Assembly (NCBI GenBank): GCA_034509925.1
Contig: CM067528.1
Location: 7,277,001 to 7,341,000, forward strand
Reading direction: 5' to 3'
Origin: Hirudinaria manillensis
Lineage: Eukaryota; Annelida; Clitellata; Hirudinida; Hirudinidae
Length of the DNA stretch: 64,000 nt
In this document: positions 1 to 26,300 of the stretch, piece after piece
Layout of the letters: the number at the start of each line of letters is the position of its first letter
Position numbering within the stretch: the stretch's first letter is position 1
Position numbers and translations under genes: made by a program
Notes under the pieces: model-generated
Seen by the model: only the letters and a program-made list of their open reading frames with translations
What the model was told of the DNA's origin: nothing
Database searches by the model: none

Positions 1-1264
1 AAACCACCGATCTATCGTCTGTAATTGACTTTTGAGAAAAAATTGGTTCCCAAAACTGGAGCAGTTGTTCGTGTGGTATGGGTTTAACTTCCTCGTTATA
101 TTCTTCATTCAAAACCGAACGAGCTCCTGAAGATCTATTCTTCCTGAATAACCCTTGGACCTTTGCTCGTTTCATCTTTCTGTCTTCCCTTCTTATCTCC
201 TTCTTGGATGGTCGGATCTTCGTTGTCCGAAATGGTCTGGTCAGATTTCCCGCTTGACTTTGGTCAGATGCAGCATAGGAAGTAGTCTCGACCTTCGGAG
301 GCCGCTTTTCATATCTGTCAGCTCCCTTCTTTCCACTGTGCACTTTCAAACCCTCCATCCATTGTATGTATTCCTTGTCTATCAAACGGCGCTTTGAGTC
401 CATGTCATCAACTTGATTTCTCAACAGTTCGGAAAGTTCCTCGCATGGCAGACTTATGTATTTGTAATTTGCGAGTATAAATTGCTGCAGTTGAATGAAG
501 CTATTCACTTCCGCTTCGACTGGAGATGCCGTGAGTGTGGGAATCGCAGTACATTTCGTAGGCTTGCCAGAGCAAGTTGTCTTTTCAATGATGTAGTTAT
601 TTAGATACTTGCGATATCCTGGCTTGTTCCTAACTTTCCTAATGGTTTCAACTGGGACGGTTGGCAAGTATCGGTGAAGGGCAAGGTTGACCTGCTTTTT
701 CTCAAGTGAATTCAGCCTCCATTCGGCGCTGGCAATCTCGTTCCATAGGCTGTCCACCCCTGAGAGAGCAGAAGTAATTTCACGGTTGGATGAACGTTCA
801 ACTTGACTCTCTGATCCACCAGATTCTATTTTAGTCTGGTATTTCTCCAAGATGATCCTATATTTGGGCTGCCTTCTGTGAGACTTAATGGCATTCAGTG
901 ACCTGTGTGGGAAACCTTTCTGTGCCTCTATGTTGATGTTTCTGATTCCTTTGCTTTTCAGTTCCAATTCAAACTTGGCTAACAGTGTGGATTCTTCCTC
1001 AGTCCAAACACACTTTGAATAACTTTTGCCAGCTCTTTCTTTGTGGTATTCCTCTGGGTGAGCATGGTTCTGATGGATTCTAAGACCTCGTACTGTTTTG
1101 AAGACAGCTTCACAAAAACAACAGGTTTCTTGCTTTTCCTCATTGCTTGTGTCTTTCACAACTGAATTTGTAACTGGAGGCACAGCAACGCTTTCGCCGG
1201 AGGAGTTCTTTTCAAATATGGCTCGAGAACGAAGAGTTCTAACTAGGTTGTCGGAATTGGACAT
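1..1264 (-). CDS. R2-clade non-LTR retrotransposon, N-terminal part of the single ORF (cut by window edge)
   Basis: A reading frame of 421 codons runs without a stop from ATG at 1264 to the left edge. Residues 48-69 form a C2H2 zinc finger with C48-x2-C51-x12-H64-x4-H69 and the F....GL..H....HP pattern typical of R2 proteins. Residues about 87-135 form a Myb-like helix module (WTEEES, then IN..A....R....I..HRR). Further on are LFRKNRSSGAR and LQFWEPIFSQ, resembling the segment ahead of the reverse transcriptase in R2. In this clade the finger and Myb domains bind target DNA for target-primed reverse transcription by the RT and restriction-like endonuclease, which would lie beyond position 1. 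The frame is also open upstream to about 1367, so non-ATG initiation is possible. The block is richer in GC than its surroundings and has no disabling mutation, so the copy looks young. Family assignment is by motif only. Confidence 0.8.
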   Translation of the reverse strand, partial: MSNSDNLVRTLRSRAIFEKNSSGESVAVPPVTNSVVKDTSNEEKQETCCFCEAVFKTVRGLRIHQNHAHPEEYHKERAGKSYSKCVWTEEESTLLAKFELELKSKGIRNINIEAQKGFPHRSLNAIKSHRRQPKYRIILEKYQTKIESGGSESQVERSSNREITSALSGVDSLWNEIASAEWRLNSLEKKQVNLALHRYLPTVPVETIRKVRNKPGYRKYLNNYIIEKTTCSGKPTKCTAIPTLTASPVEAEVNSFIQLQQFILANYKYISLPCEELSELLRNQVDDMDSKRRLIDKEYIQWMEGLKVHSGKKGADRYEKRPPKVETTSYAASDQSQAGNLTRPFRTTKIRPSKKEIRREDRKMKRAKVQGLFRKNRSSGARSVLNEEYNEEVKPIPHEQLLQFWEPIFSQKSITDDRSVV

Positions 1265-1440
1265 TCCGAAACGGTGAAAGCTACAAGTTTTCAAGAAGAC
1301 TGCGAGTCCGTAAACGAAAGTCAACAGACACGACGATACGGAAGGATTTTCGTTCGCAAGTCTTCAATTTTCCCCTTTTCTTTTACAGAAACAGTAAAAT
1401 GATTTCACCTTCAGACAAAACGGAAGGTAGGGGACACGAA

Positions 1441-1547
1441 TAAGCTAAATTCGGAGAAATTCGATAATTTCCGAGCGAAATTAACATGTATTTAACACGA
1501 AAACACGCAAGAAAAACAAATCGACCGCTCCTTAGCTTACTCGCTCG
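1441..1547 (-). ncRNA. Candidate HDV-like self-cleaving ribozyme at the 5' end of the R2-like element
   Basis: On the minus strand, CGAGCGA (1547-1541) pairs with UCGCUCG (1478-1472) over 7 bp. UAAGCUAA (1539-1532) pairs with UUAGCUUA (1448-1441) over 8 bp. The strands come in the order P1, P2, P1', P2', which is the interlocked arrangement of HDV ribozymes. Between P1' and P2' lies a perfect 6-bp hairpin, GAAAUU-AUCG-AAUUUC (1471-1456), in the P4 position. It is followed by UCCGAAU, which includes a CNRA-like joining segment. R2 and related elements are known to carry such ribozymes at their 5' ends. Weak points are the long P3 region and a P1 that starts with C rather than G. Confidence 0.45.
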
Positions 1548-1555
1548 AAACTATG

Positions 1556-1883
<328 letters not shown>

Positions 1884-3060
1884 CAATCCAGAATATCGAA
1901 CTCTCACTTCAGGCTGGGCGACGAAACACAAATCGGACTGCAATCGAGAGATAAAAAAATCAAATTCCAAGCCTCTGATACTTTTCCTTGAATATAAAAT
2001 AATAAATAAATAAATATAAAAATTTATATGTATATTTACAATATAAAATATATCACATTTTAATATGATAAGATATGTATTATATATATATAAAGAAATA
2101 ATATTATATTTTATTCCCTGATTTGCACAATTTCTGATCCCTGACACGAAGGGCATTTCATACGCTCAACCGAACAAACACGAAGAATTCAATCTATTTA
2201 TTGCCAATTATTTTTATGACAATTATCTTATGGACTTTGTTCGTCCTGTTGTGACAGCGTTAAACTATGATTTCATTTCATTTATTATCGTGACAACCTT
2301 TATATTATTTATATTTTCTTTTTACAATTTCAAATGTAATTCCATTGTAATTGAAATTTCCATCAAAAAGCCACGTGATTAATGAGAAATAATTTTAGTT
2401 TTTAAGTCGTGCTTCAATGTTTTAAAAGTAAAAGTTTTAAATTAATCATTCCTGGGCATCAAAACATGTTCTAAGAAAAATACAGATTCAGAATTAATCA
2501 AATTATTTCTGAACTTTTAATATTTAACGATAAAAGTATTTGCTGGAAATTATGCACAACTAATTAAATCAAATTTTGTGGATCTTGTCATTTTCCAAAG
2601 ACAAAAATTAATCATTTATTATTAATTATTTATTTATTATTTATTAATTATTAGAAATAATTTTTTATCGAAAATGAAATTCATCTGAAATCTCCACCTC
2701 AGTAAAGAAATTACATTCCCTGTTGGTCGTTGGTGCAGCAATAAGTCACTTGCAGAAGAGCACGAATTGCTAATAATGGTTGCTCGAAGAAATAATAATA
2801 ATTATTATAAATGATGATAATAATAATAATAGAGCGTATCAGAGAAGTGGAAGAGAATTTGAATCAATTGAGAAATTCGAGGAAGTAACGATAGTGGCAT
2901 GGATTGAGGGAATGATTCATAAAAAAAAATTCAATTTTACAACACATGGAAGCAGATGTTTTCTTTTTGGTTAAAATAAAGTAAATAATTCGCTTTCAGG
3001 AGATTCTTTAACAAAACGGAATTAATTTCAATTCATGACTTTAAAACAAATTCGAAGCTT
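1884..3060. other. AT-rich non-coding stretch
   Basis: I see no gene here. A short GC-richer piece (about 1885-1955) lies just past the ATT array. The rest is AT-rich, with small AAT runs near 2795-2830. Confidence 0.6.
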
Positions 3061-3065
3061 TAAAA

Positions 3066-3222
3066 GCCATTCACACATCCATTCACACGTCCATTCACAC
3101 GTCCATTCACACATACATTCACACGTCCATTCACACATCCATTCACACGTCCATTCACACATCCATTCACACGTCCATTCACACATCCATTCACACGTCC
3201 ATTCACACATCCATTCACACAT
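3066..3222. repeat. 12-bp minisatellite, CATTCACACRTC unit
   Basis: About 13 head-to-tail copies of CATTCACACGTC or CATTCACACATC, the two variants partly alternating. The unit is a multiple of three, so both strands show open His-Ser or Cys-Glu-Trp repeat frames. I do not consider these genes. Confidence 0.95.
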
Positions 3223-3229
3223 TCTTAAC

Positions 3230-6200
3230 AATGAAAGGTTTTGAAGTTTGAACGAAAATTAACTTCTCCTTAAGAACCAAGTCACGCGATTAAGTTCTAC
3301 CTAATATAAAAATAAAAATTAAAAAAAAAATAAAGCCAATCGAAATTGTTTCTAATTACATATTCCATTTCCATCTTGATATGAATATCTAAATTTTTAA
3401 TGTAAAAAAAATTGATTTTTTGAATTTGTGAATCTTTGAAATTCAGGATGAGAAAAACCAAATCATCACCACGAATTGTTGGCTAAATCAGGTAATAAAT
3501 ATTTATTTGTTATTTAAATATTAATTAGCATAAAAATATTAATTAGCATAAACAACAGATTATTCATCATTCATTAACAACATAATTTTGCGCTGAGGAA
3601 GCGAAGCAAAACTATCTGTAAAAATCATCTGTAAAGTTTAATTGTCTATCATAACATAGCATTCACTTATCTTAAATTTAATCATAAATATTAATTAATT
3701 TCCTAATTTCTGTAATAAATCGTGCACTAATTTTTATTTCAAGCAGAAATAAATAAATAAATAAATAAATGGAGGACAGGCATTGATAAAAAAGCTGAAA
3801 TGATTGAACTTTCAAAGTGTCAAAATTCAAGCACATTCCATGCACGCCATCATAAATTTCGTGTTACATTTAACAAAGGGTCGTTATTTTTGCCACTCGT
3901 GGGTGGTTATGACTGTTATTGCCGGTGTTTTGATGTGATCTATTTTGGCTATTTGTATTTGTAAGATGTGATTTTTTATAAGTTGATTGTGTATTGTTGA
4001 TACGTGATTGAATATTGTTGATTCGTGATTGTATATTGTTGATATGTGCTTGCGTATTGTAGTGCTTCTTCAAAACAGAATGTGCTTTTGAATCTCCCTC
4101 TATGTTTCTATGTTTATGTGTGAGTGTGACAAGTTTATGCTATTTTGCAGTTTGTAACGTATTGCATCGCGAGACAATATTGGGTTTCCCAAATAATTCC
4201 GTAAAAAGTCTCCAATTTCAGTCAGGCTTCCATTATTTTTAAACACCGTGAAATGCTGCCACCAGATGCCAACAACTTCTTCTGAAGGAGGATTATGGAC
4301 ATAAGGAAGTCCTTTGTTGCAATTATTTGATCAAGTATCATCCCTTTTCATTTTTTAAATGCTTTCACTACATTTTTCTTAAATGCTTCTTTTATTATAA
4401 TTCCAATCTGCATGTCTTAGAAGCCGATTTTACAACAAAAAAAAAAGATTAAATATCATATTATTAAGCGTTTTTTAAAAATAATTTTTATATTATTAAA
4501 ACTTATATCATTAAGAATAAACATTTAATAAAATAAATTACAAATTAAATTAAAAAAAGCGTCTTAAAATTTTATATTATCATATTGTGTAACAAAACAA
4601 AGCTTATTATATTTAATAACTAATATAATTCAAATAATACAGTTACAATTATATATAAATATAAATATTATCCAAAGCTCATTGACATGAACAACATATT
4701 ACATCACGACGACATTGCTCAGAATTTATGAAAGGTTTTGGTTTATCACGACAACATGACGTCGAGAATTTCAAGAATTCTTTGGAAATGAAGAGGAAAT
4801 AAGTAGGTTGGACCAAAAGTCAAAAGGGAACAGAATAACAAGTTGGAAAACGTAATTCAATAGTATAATAAATAATTACCAAATAATAATAATAATAATA
4901 ATAAAATATATTAATTCTACAAGAGTTTTGACGAATTTGAGATATGGATTGGTCATTCACGTCAGATGACTTATGTTTTGACATCAAAAACTGGAAATGA
5001 AAAGTAAGGAATTGAAAGGTTGTTTCATGAAACTTTCTTTGTCCTGCTTTTGCCGCATAAAATGCTACGAGAGTTGAGCAACTTGCCAGAGAATCGCATG
5101 TTCCAACGTTCTCTTGAGTCCTGGTAAAAGGAAACAGATGGAAGGATGAACGATGGACTGAATGATCGGATGGATGACTGAGTGAATAGACCGACTCGCC
5201 GTTGAACGAACGAACGAACGAATGAATGAATGAAGATGAATAAACGACTGGATGATAATCGATGAGTTCTTGATGTCTTGGAAAAAGTTCAGATGCTGTT
5301 TTGTCCGCTTTTGTCAATTTCTCAACAAGAAGCAAAGTTTTACGAGTTGAAGAATAAATTAATAATTGGTAATTATCGTAATTATTATTTTGAATTAATT
5401 CGTAACACTTATAATTCAACTAAGATTCATTAATGACAATATCATAATTTGTTTCCATAGAAACAACTTCAAAATAAAAAAAAAACGTTTTTTGATTTTG
5501 TTGCTGAAGAACAAATAAATCCAGGCAGGAAAGTTCTTGTCGCGTCTCATTTTTTCTGCTCTCCATCACGTGTTCCTTCCTTCAAACATTTCCTCGTTCG
5601 TTTTAAATAATTTCTTCCCCCTTTTTTTTTTATACTTGATGCAGTTTTTTTTTAATTCTAAAAACCAGCAATTTTTCAGTTCTAAAAACCGGCAGAATTT
5701 GAAAACCATCAGAATCTGTCTTTGCTTCGAACTTAGCAAAACCTTGAAACCATTTTTCAACTTGGAAAATAAATAAATTCGCAAATTAGGCATTTCATTT
5801 ATTCTTTCCACTTGTTTTATTTCTGGACGACAGACACGTGCCTGAAATTTTTCATTATTTATGAAAAAAAGATATTTTTAAAATAACAATTTTATTAAAA
5901 ACTAATAATAATAATAATAATAATAATAACCGAGGTTGACGGATTAACCATAATAACAATAACTTTTTTTTTGAAGTTTTATAAGGTTTTGCATTTGTTA
6001 TTTGGTCAAATTAAAACAAACATTTTTAGAATTAAAGTGATATAAACAATAAATTGAGGAGATTGTACATTAAGGAGATTAAATTTCAAATTAAATTATT
6101 GATTTTCTTTTTAATTTTAAAAATTCTACAAATTCATCAAATTCAGTCAAATCATTATAAGAATATTATAACATTACAAATATAATAACAAAAAATAATT

Positions 6201-7760
6201 AAAAAGCATTTATTCATTTAGTGCAAGATAATTCAACGTGTTAGTCTCTATAAAAATAATTGCTGGTCAAGTTGTTAACTTGAATCCATGAGGTTCGATG
6301 GTTTATGATTCGATGATTTAAAAAACTGACTTCCAACAGGCAAAAAAATCAGATTTTATTCTCTGACTCCATGAAGGCGAAATGAATGCAATAAACTCCT
6401 CCTTACATTCTCCAATGTCAATTTCTTAATGCTAGGAAACCATCTTAAATCACATTTGCCCAAGGATCAATGCCTACGTGTATTTTTAAAGTCCTCGAAA
6501 ATAATTTGGGGTACTTTTTTGCTTATTACTTAGAAAAGGCTTAGTCGACATATCTAACGACTTGTCAATGCTTTATTTCGATGATTCAATGAGATGAAGT
6601 GTTCTTTAAAATGTACGTTTTGAGCAAAATCTCAGATTTTTTGGGGAAAAATTGTTTAAAAAAAAATAAAAATAACTGGAATTTATGAATAAAATATTTT
6701 TAACGACCTAATTTCAATTTATTACTACGTTCGACAATCTTAATTTCATCTGCACTATTAAGAAATAGTTGACTTTCTTGCATGCATGGCAAAAGGTTGT
6801 TGGATGACCTTGAAATAAGAACTCAACGATTTGAAGAATGAACCATCTTAACCCCTGGAAAAGCCAGGTGTACTGCAAAGCCTTCAGAAATCCATCATAT
6901 AAATTCACCCATCTGAAGCTAAGGAGGCCCGAGAGATACAATTTCTTGGTAATTCCGACGAAACAACCAACGTCTTGCTCCGTGTGGCTGGCTGATCGTG
7001 GAATTGCGGAGATATTTATTGGAATCAAAGCCAAATCGTGCTGCAAATATTTCGTCGGAGTCGAAACGAAGTGGTTCAAAGATGATCACAAGTGGCAGCA
7101 TAGCAGCACTCAGCAATATTTTGAAGAGTCCTTGAAACATTCCATATTTTTGAACATCATCATCATCATCATCATCGAGTGCCATCAGTACATCGATAGG
7201 CGTAAGTACCTTGACGTGCCATTTTTCAAAAGAAATTCTCATCTACGGTCCATTAGTCTGCAACAGGCAAATATCAAGCATTAATCTCAATAGGTCAACG
7301 GGTCATGGGAAACAAATAATTTATTAAGAGACATTAGAATACATCCAATCGCATACATTAAATTGATAAATGGTTTAAATAAAAATATCTTTTTAAAGCA
7401 TCAAATAAATGGAGACATCTTTCTTAAGCATGTAAAAAGTTCATCTTTTTGCGCACGTTTTCCTCGACTTCCTGATGAATCCAAATGAATTTCCTGCATT
7501 AAAATATTATATTCGGAAAATTTATTAAAAAAAAAAAACTAAACCATTATTCAATATTACACACATTAGAACATTTGAAATATAAAACCAAGTGCCTTTT
7601 GCGTCAATTGCGTCTCCAAAATGGATGTTTTGGGCAGTCCAGTGAAGCTTAAAATGAAATGATAAATGGCCAATGTAACCGCTACACAGTTTACAATGGC
7701 CACAAAACAAATACATAATAAAATAACGCGTGATTGCAAGAAACTTCTCCTCGAAATACT
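3230..7760. other. Gene-poor stretch upstream of the receptor exons
   Basis: AT-rich DNA with short AAT, AAAT and GAAC/GAAT runs (about 3750, 5205-5235, 5905-5930). A frame of about 200 codons on the minus strand (5419-4820) has no recognisable motif. A GC-richer block at 6780-7300 has open frames of over 100 codons on both strands and an ATC run at 7157-7178; I cannot name it. The missing first exons of the acetylcholine receptor gene could lie in or before this stretch. Confidence 0.4.
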
Positions 7761-7765
7761 CCCAT

Positions 7766-7912
7766 TCATTCGTTCATTCATTCATCCATCCATCCATCCA
7801 TCCATCCATCCATCCATCCGTCCGTCCGTCCGTCCTTCCATCCATCCATCCATCCATCCATCCATCCATCCATCCATCCATCCATCCATCCATCCATCCA
7901 TCCATCCATCCG
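7766..7912. repeat. (CATC/CGTC)n tetranucleotide array
   Basis: About 35 copies of CATC, with a central block of CGTC variants around 7819-7834. The Ile-His-Pro-Ser frames over it are repeat artefacts. Confidence 0.97.
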
Positions 7913-8036
7913 TGTGAAAATAATATAATCACGAAGCACGTAAATAATACGCATCTTGAAATGCTCTTCTTGTTGCGAAAAATAAAATAAAAGCATACTT
8001 GAAGATTTCAGTTTCAATTCATAAACTTATTAAAAG

Positions 8037-21355
<13,319 letters not shown>

Positions 21356-21466
21356 AGATGGAGTTGAGTTTGGAATTCATCTATTAACATCTAGGTCCGT
21401 TTTGCAGATGTATTTTATACTTTTAACATTTCCCTTTAACCAGATTTAAACAGATTCTGCTTTTTG

Positions 21467-21472
21467 AATAAA
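21467..21472 (+). terminator. Polyadenylation signal AATAAA of the receptor gene
   Basis: Canonical hexamer 112 bp past the receptor stop codon. Confidence 0.7.
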
Positions 21473-21479
21473 ACATTTT

Positions 21480-22182
21480 TTTGCTTACAATTATTTGCAA
21501 CGTTATTTCACGAAACAGAGTTTAATGTCATTAAAAGCGTGGTTCAAAGCAAATAATGAAATGAGTCTTATCAGCGGAAATTGTGCGGAGGTTTCTTAAA
21601 TACCTTTTTTATTATTTATTTTATAAAATAAAAGTTAATATATAAAAGCTAATGTAATAAAAAAAAACTTACGAAATAAGTTTCGCTAAAATGTTCAATA
21701 CATTTATTGGCCAAATTAATCTCGGCCTTGAAAAATGCAGAAGACCCAAGAACCGAACGCGTCATTCATTGTTGACATGTCATCAATTCTCCGTCTTATT
21801 ATATTCCTATTTTTCCTATTATTGCCTTATAAATATATAATTTATTTTGTTTGTTTTTATTTTATACAAAATAAATTATTATAATCCTCTCAAATTCCAT
21901 TCAGTTCTTTCACATACAGCAATATTTAATAATAATAATAAAATATAAGTCTTGAAATGCTTCATCTGAAGAAATCACCTTATCGAAAGACCATTCTAGT
22001 GGGAGAAGAATCTGATATTTTGGGGTGTGTCTGCAATTTTTTTTTTTTAGAGAAGGAAACTAAAGTTTAATTTTATGCAGGTTTCAGACCTTTCGAGAGA
22101 TGGTATTAGCTGACGATGCTTCATGCGCTGCTGGTAAATACAGCGATTGCATGAGGCTGGTTTTATATCATATAGAAAGCTC

Positions 22183-22227
<45 letters not shown>

Positions 22228-23318
22228 GGCTTTACTTTCACTGGATGAAACTATTTTGAATCAAGTTCCTGAAATTGGAATTTTATGCAACACTTATAAC
22301 GTGACTTGAGAGATCTTTTCATTTCCTGGTGTTTCTTTTATCCAAACTGAGGCCACATACCTGCTGTTTAATAACTATTCATAAAATTTATGACACCGTA
22401 ATTAATGAGATGTCAACAGATGTCGCGGACTATTTCAACATAGAGGTAATCTTAAATAAAAAAGAAAAGAGCATGCTTATTAAGCAACCAAATACAAGTA
22501 AAAAAGATGAGATAAAGTTTTGGTTACGAACAAGTTATGAACCACGAATAAATCACGTGCTAAGATGGACTTTTAAGTCTACCAGATCCGATAAGACATG
22601 GTAGTTAACGGTTGGAATGATGAACCATCAGCGGATGGAATGGAAAATTAAAACAAAAGATATGATTCTATCTTATAAGTAAAATTTATCCCCTTCCATC
22701 ATCCTAGAACAATTTTGAAATGCTGGTTAAACCGTTGAGTTCAGTTATCATGTAGGTTAGGTTACCATATACTTGCCTGGAATTTCAACCTTAACCTGAG
22801 CATGTACATCGGTTTGGATGTAAATATGACAAATTTAAGAAATTAAGTAAAAATTATCAATTAACTTTTCGTTTTTGCTTTAGCAAAACTCCTAGAATTT
22901 GAAACGATTTTAGGAATACAGATTAGAATTGTTTTTTTTTAACCCAATCTCTAACTTGGAATTTTTAGCCTAAATTCGAATTATTACCAAAGTATTACAT
23001 GTATAGTAAAAGTTACAAAGTAACAATCGATCAAATTACATTTGTTCCTCAAAATCAATTTAATTTAGCTTGAGTTGCCCGGGGGCATGTCAAACGCGGT
23101 GAAAATAATAAACATTACTGACCCGGAAGATAATGATTTGGGGTTTTGCTGGATTCGTTCTGCTAGAGTTTGATGTGCTTGGATCTATTTTTAAATTTAA
23201 CTTTATTTCAGGCTAAATAAGCTTGTCTTTTGAGATGTAGCAAAAATCTTATTCGATAACATTTACTTCTATGTAATCTAGCATAGATGGACATTTTTAT
23301 TTGTTAAAGTTATTATAT
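21480..23318. other. Intergenic region between receptor and ArfGAP genes
   Basis: No supportable gene. It holds an (AAT) run at 22186-22225 and a weak open frame of 91 codons at 22329-22604 with no recognised motif. The promoter and any 5' exons of the ArfGAP gene would be here. Confidence 0.5.
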
Positions 23319-26300
23319 ATGTTGGTGTTCGTCATGGCGAACAAACCAGCTGTACCGGTAAAAACTAAAATTTACCCCAATAAAGAAGAAAGAAAATATC
23401 CAGTGATACCATCCAAGCCGGTCAAATTTTTGTATCAAAGCACCCCTAACATCATCGCCAAACCACAGACAGAATACTTTCCCGCATCGTTCACGAAACC
23501 ACAGGATGTTACATTGATTTCATTCAGAAGTTCAAAAGGGGATCGTGAAGAAATTGAAGACTGTGTTGAAAACCCAAGATGCTCCTCAAAGAGTGAGAGT
23601 GACGATTCAGAATTTGCAGGCTTCAGAGGAGTCTTAAGGAGGTCTTTTGAAAGGAAATCTTCAAAAAACAAAAGGTCAGCCTATTACAACAAAGCAACAT
23701 TTGAGGCAAGTGATATTCCACTGGGGACCAATCACTCAGGAAGTTCAGTAGTTAACACCAGACCCAAAACTTCACAAATAAATGATCCTTCTCTTAAAAC
23801 GTTGAGAGAAACGTTTGATGAATTCAAAACTCTGATGAATAACAACGAACCGCGTCAAAATAATGTTGCACCGAACGATGAAGTGAAAGCAAATCACAAC
23901 AAATTCAAGAGAATCTCTGAAATTCCTCAAGTCGTACAATTGAAAATGGATAAGGAGAGCAATCTAGTCGGTTCGCGAACTCAGCAAACTTCCTTGAAAA
24001 AGAATCCGATATTCTTTGCTAGCATTAGAGAGGTTAGGATTTCATTTCTATCCAGGGAGTGTTGTTTCTTTGGATATTTATTGATTGATTGTTGAGAACC
24101 CATGTTACTCAATTGGATTCTAATTTTGGAACAATAAATTAGATATTATTGTAATATTAAATATAAAAAAAAGTCTCATAAGGAAGTTTGTGAAGAAAAA
24201 TCCTTAAGTCAAATTAAAATATTGATTTGTTGCATCATTTATAAATTCAATTCTTTTAAGTCATTTGCTTTTGGACTTTAAAATAATGATAATATTATGT
24301 TAAAAGAAATTAATATTTAATTATTTCTTTTCTTATTTAATTAAATTATTTCATTAAAAGAAATATTTTAACTAAGAGAAATAAATGGACTAAAACAATT
24401 GTGTCACTGGTGCAAAAATTCAAATATCCTTCAGTAACAATCAATTTTAATTATCAATTTTTAAATATAAATTTTAAATATAAAAAATTGCATCGAAACT
24501 CCTTGAAAATGTCTTAAACATTCGCAAAGAGCACACAGGAACTCGAAAAGTCTTTCCAGAAAGATACCAAGTCCCAAAAGTCTCCTCTCTTAGCTGATGA
24601 AGGAGGTATGGCTGTATGATGGTAGTAACAGAGGCGATAGTAATGATTCTATTAAATATTGTATTGTTGTTTATGTTATTATTATTGCTATTGTTGTTGC
24701 TGTTGTTGTTTCAGCTCTCCTGTAGCTCAAGTGCACTACATAAATGACATGTTATTATTATTATCATTATTATTATTACTATTATTGTTATTGTTGTTGT
24801 CGTTATTATAATTATTATTATTAAGAAAGCTGATGTTGTTGTAACGACTGCAAGCGACAACATTCGTCGCAGGATACGCAAGCGAGGACGGACTGTCGGA
24901 TGACGGTGATGTCGTCCTGAACGAGGAGGAGGAGTTGGAGTTCAGCAGACCCAGTAGTGATGTCATGTTGCATTCCATTCCTATTGTACCCTCACAACAG
25001 GTTCTTGATGATGATGATGATGATGATGTGATGATGGTGGTGGTGGCAGTGGCGGTGACAATGATGATGATGATGCAATGCTCTTCAGTCTTTTAGACCA
25101 TATCTGTGGAGTTTGATAAATATGTCTGGTGATTACTTTTCTGTAATTACGTTTAAACATGTCTTATAAAATACAAGTAATTATTGCTGTGGGTATTTAA
25201 CATTCTGTTGATAGATTCACTATCAGTGCATCGATCATGTCCTAGTCTTCAATGAACCCAGATTTATAACATTGTAACCTGGGGGAATTTGAAGCAATTA
25301 ACAGATTGCATCTTGAACCTCCATTAACAGAAAGCAATAGGTTTCTTGAGCAAGAATCATCAGAGAAGTAGCACCTTCTTAGAACAATTTGTGATGTTAA
25401 AATCTCCAATGCTTCCTGGTGATACCAGTTGATCAGATGGTGTTTCTGTTGTTGTTGAATCTCCTTTTGACCTTTGACTTCTTGAACTCATCTCACCAGA
25501 TTCAAACCACTTTCTTTGAGACCTCCAAACTACATTGCAAATGCAAACTGCTTAACTTGGAAGTCAACTCCTGGATGTTTGTCAATGTGCTGACTCCTCA
25601 CAATGTGGTGAATGTTCTTATGTCTTACAATCCATCTTTGACTCATTAAGAGGCTGCTTTGCCACCCTGGGCATCCATTGCTAAATATTTTTCTTCTTTG
25701 CAACTATTGCAAATTAATATTCCCATTCTGTCCTCATAAGGCAAGCCAACTGTGAACTATAGTTCAGTTTTGTTTTTAATACACTATTGCATACATCCTT
25801 GAGTCATTTTTTGACACCTGATATTCTAATCAGAAGATGATGATGTAAATCTCCAGTAATTCTGCAAATGGCACATGTTAGAGTAGTAGTAACAACAACA
25901 GCAGCAACAATAATTAATCTTCCTCATTTTGAATTACAAACCAATTATTTCGACTAACTTATTGATTTAACATTTGTCTTTTGTAATTATAAGTAATAAT
26001 TATTATTGAATAATTATTTCGTTTCAGCACCAAGTAACAGAAAGGAAGGGATATTTGTTCAAATTCACTACCGGGTACTCTTCTCACGTAGAAAATGTTT
26101 TCTGAAAAGCAGTTTATTTCAATTGCATAAGGATGTATGCATTGGCAGCAGTTTGTAATGTTTGCATCATTAGCATGAAACCATTAAAACGTCAAATTAT
26201 AATATTTTTATAACATAAAGTTATTAAAATTGTTTTATTATATTATTTTATTAAATTATTATATTAAAATCACATTCAAAATATCCAACAAGTGATGAAA

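Noticed and set aside
4820-5419. Minus-strand frame of about 200 codons
   Set aside because: Contains simple-sequence stretches (Tyr run, GAAC/GAAT repeat), no motif, and no sign of flanking exons.
6714-7284. Open frames on both strands in a GC-richer block
   Set aside because: No recognisable domain; includes an ATC microsatellite. Possibly an old element, but I cannot name it.
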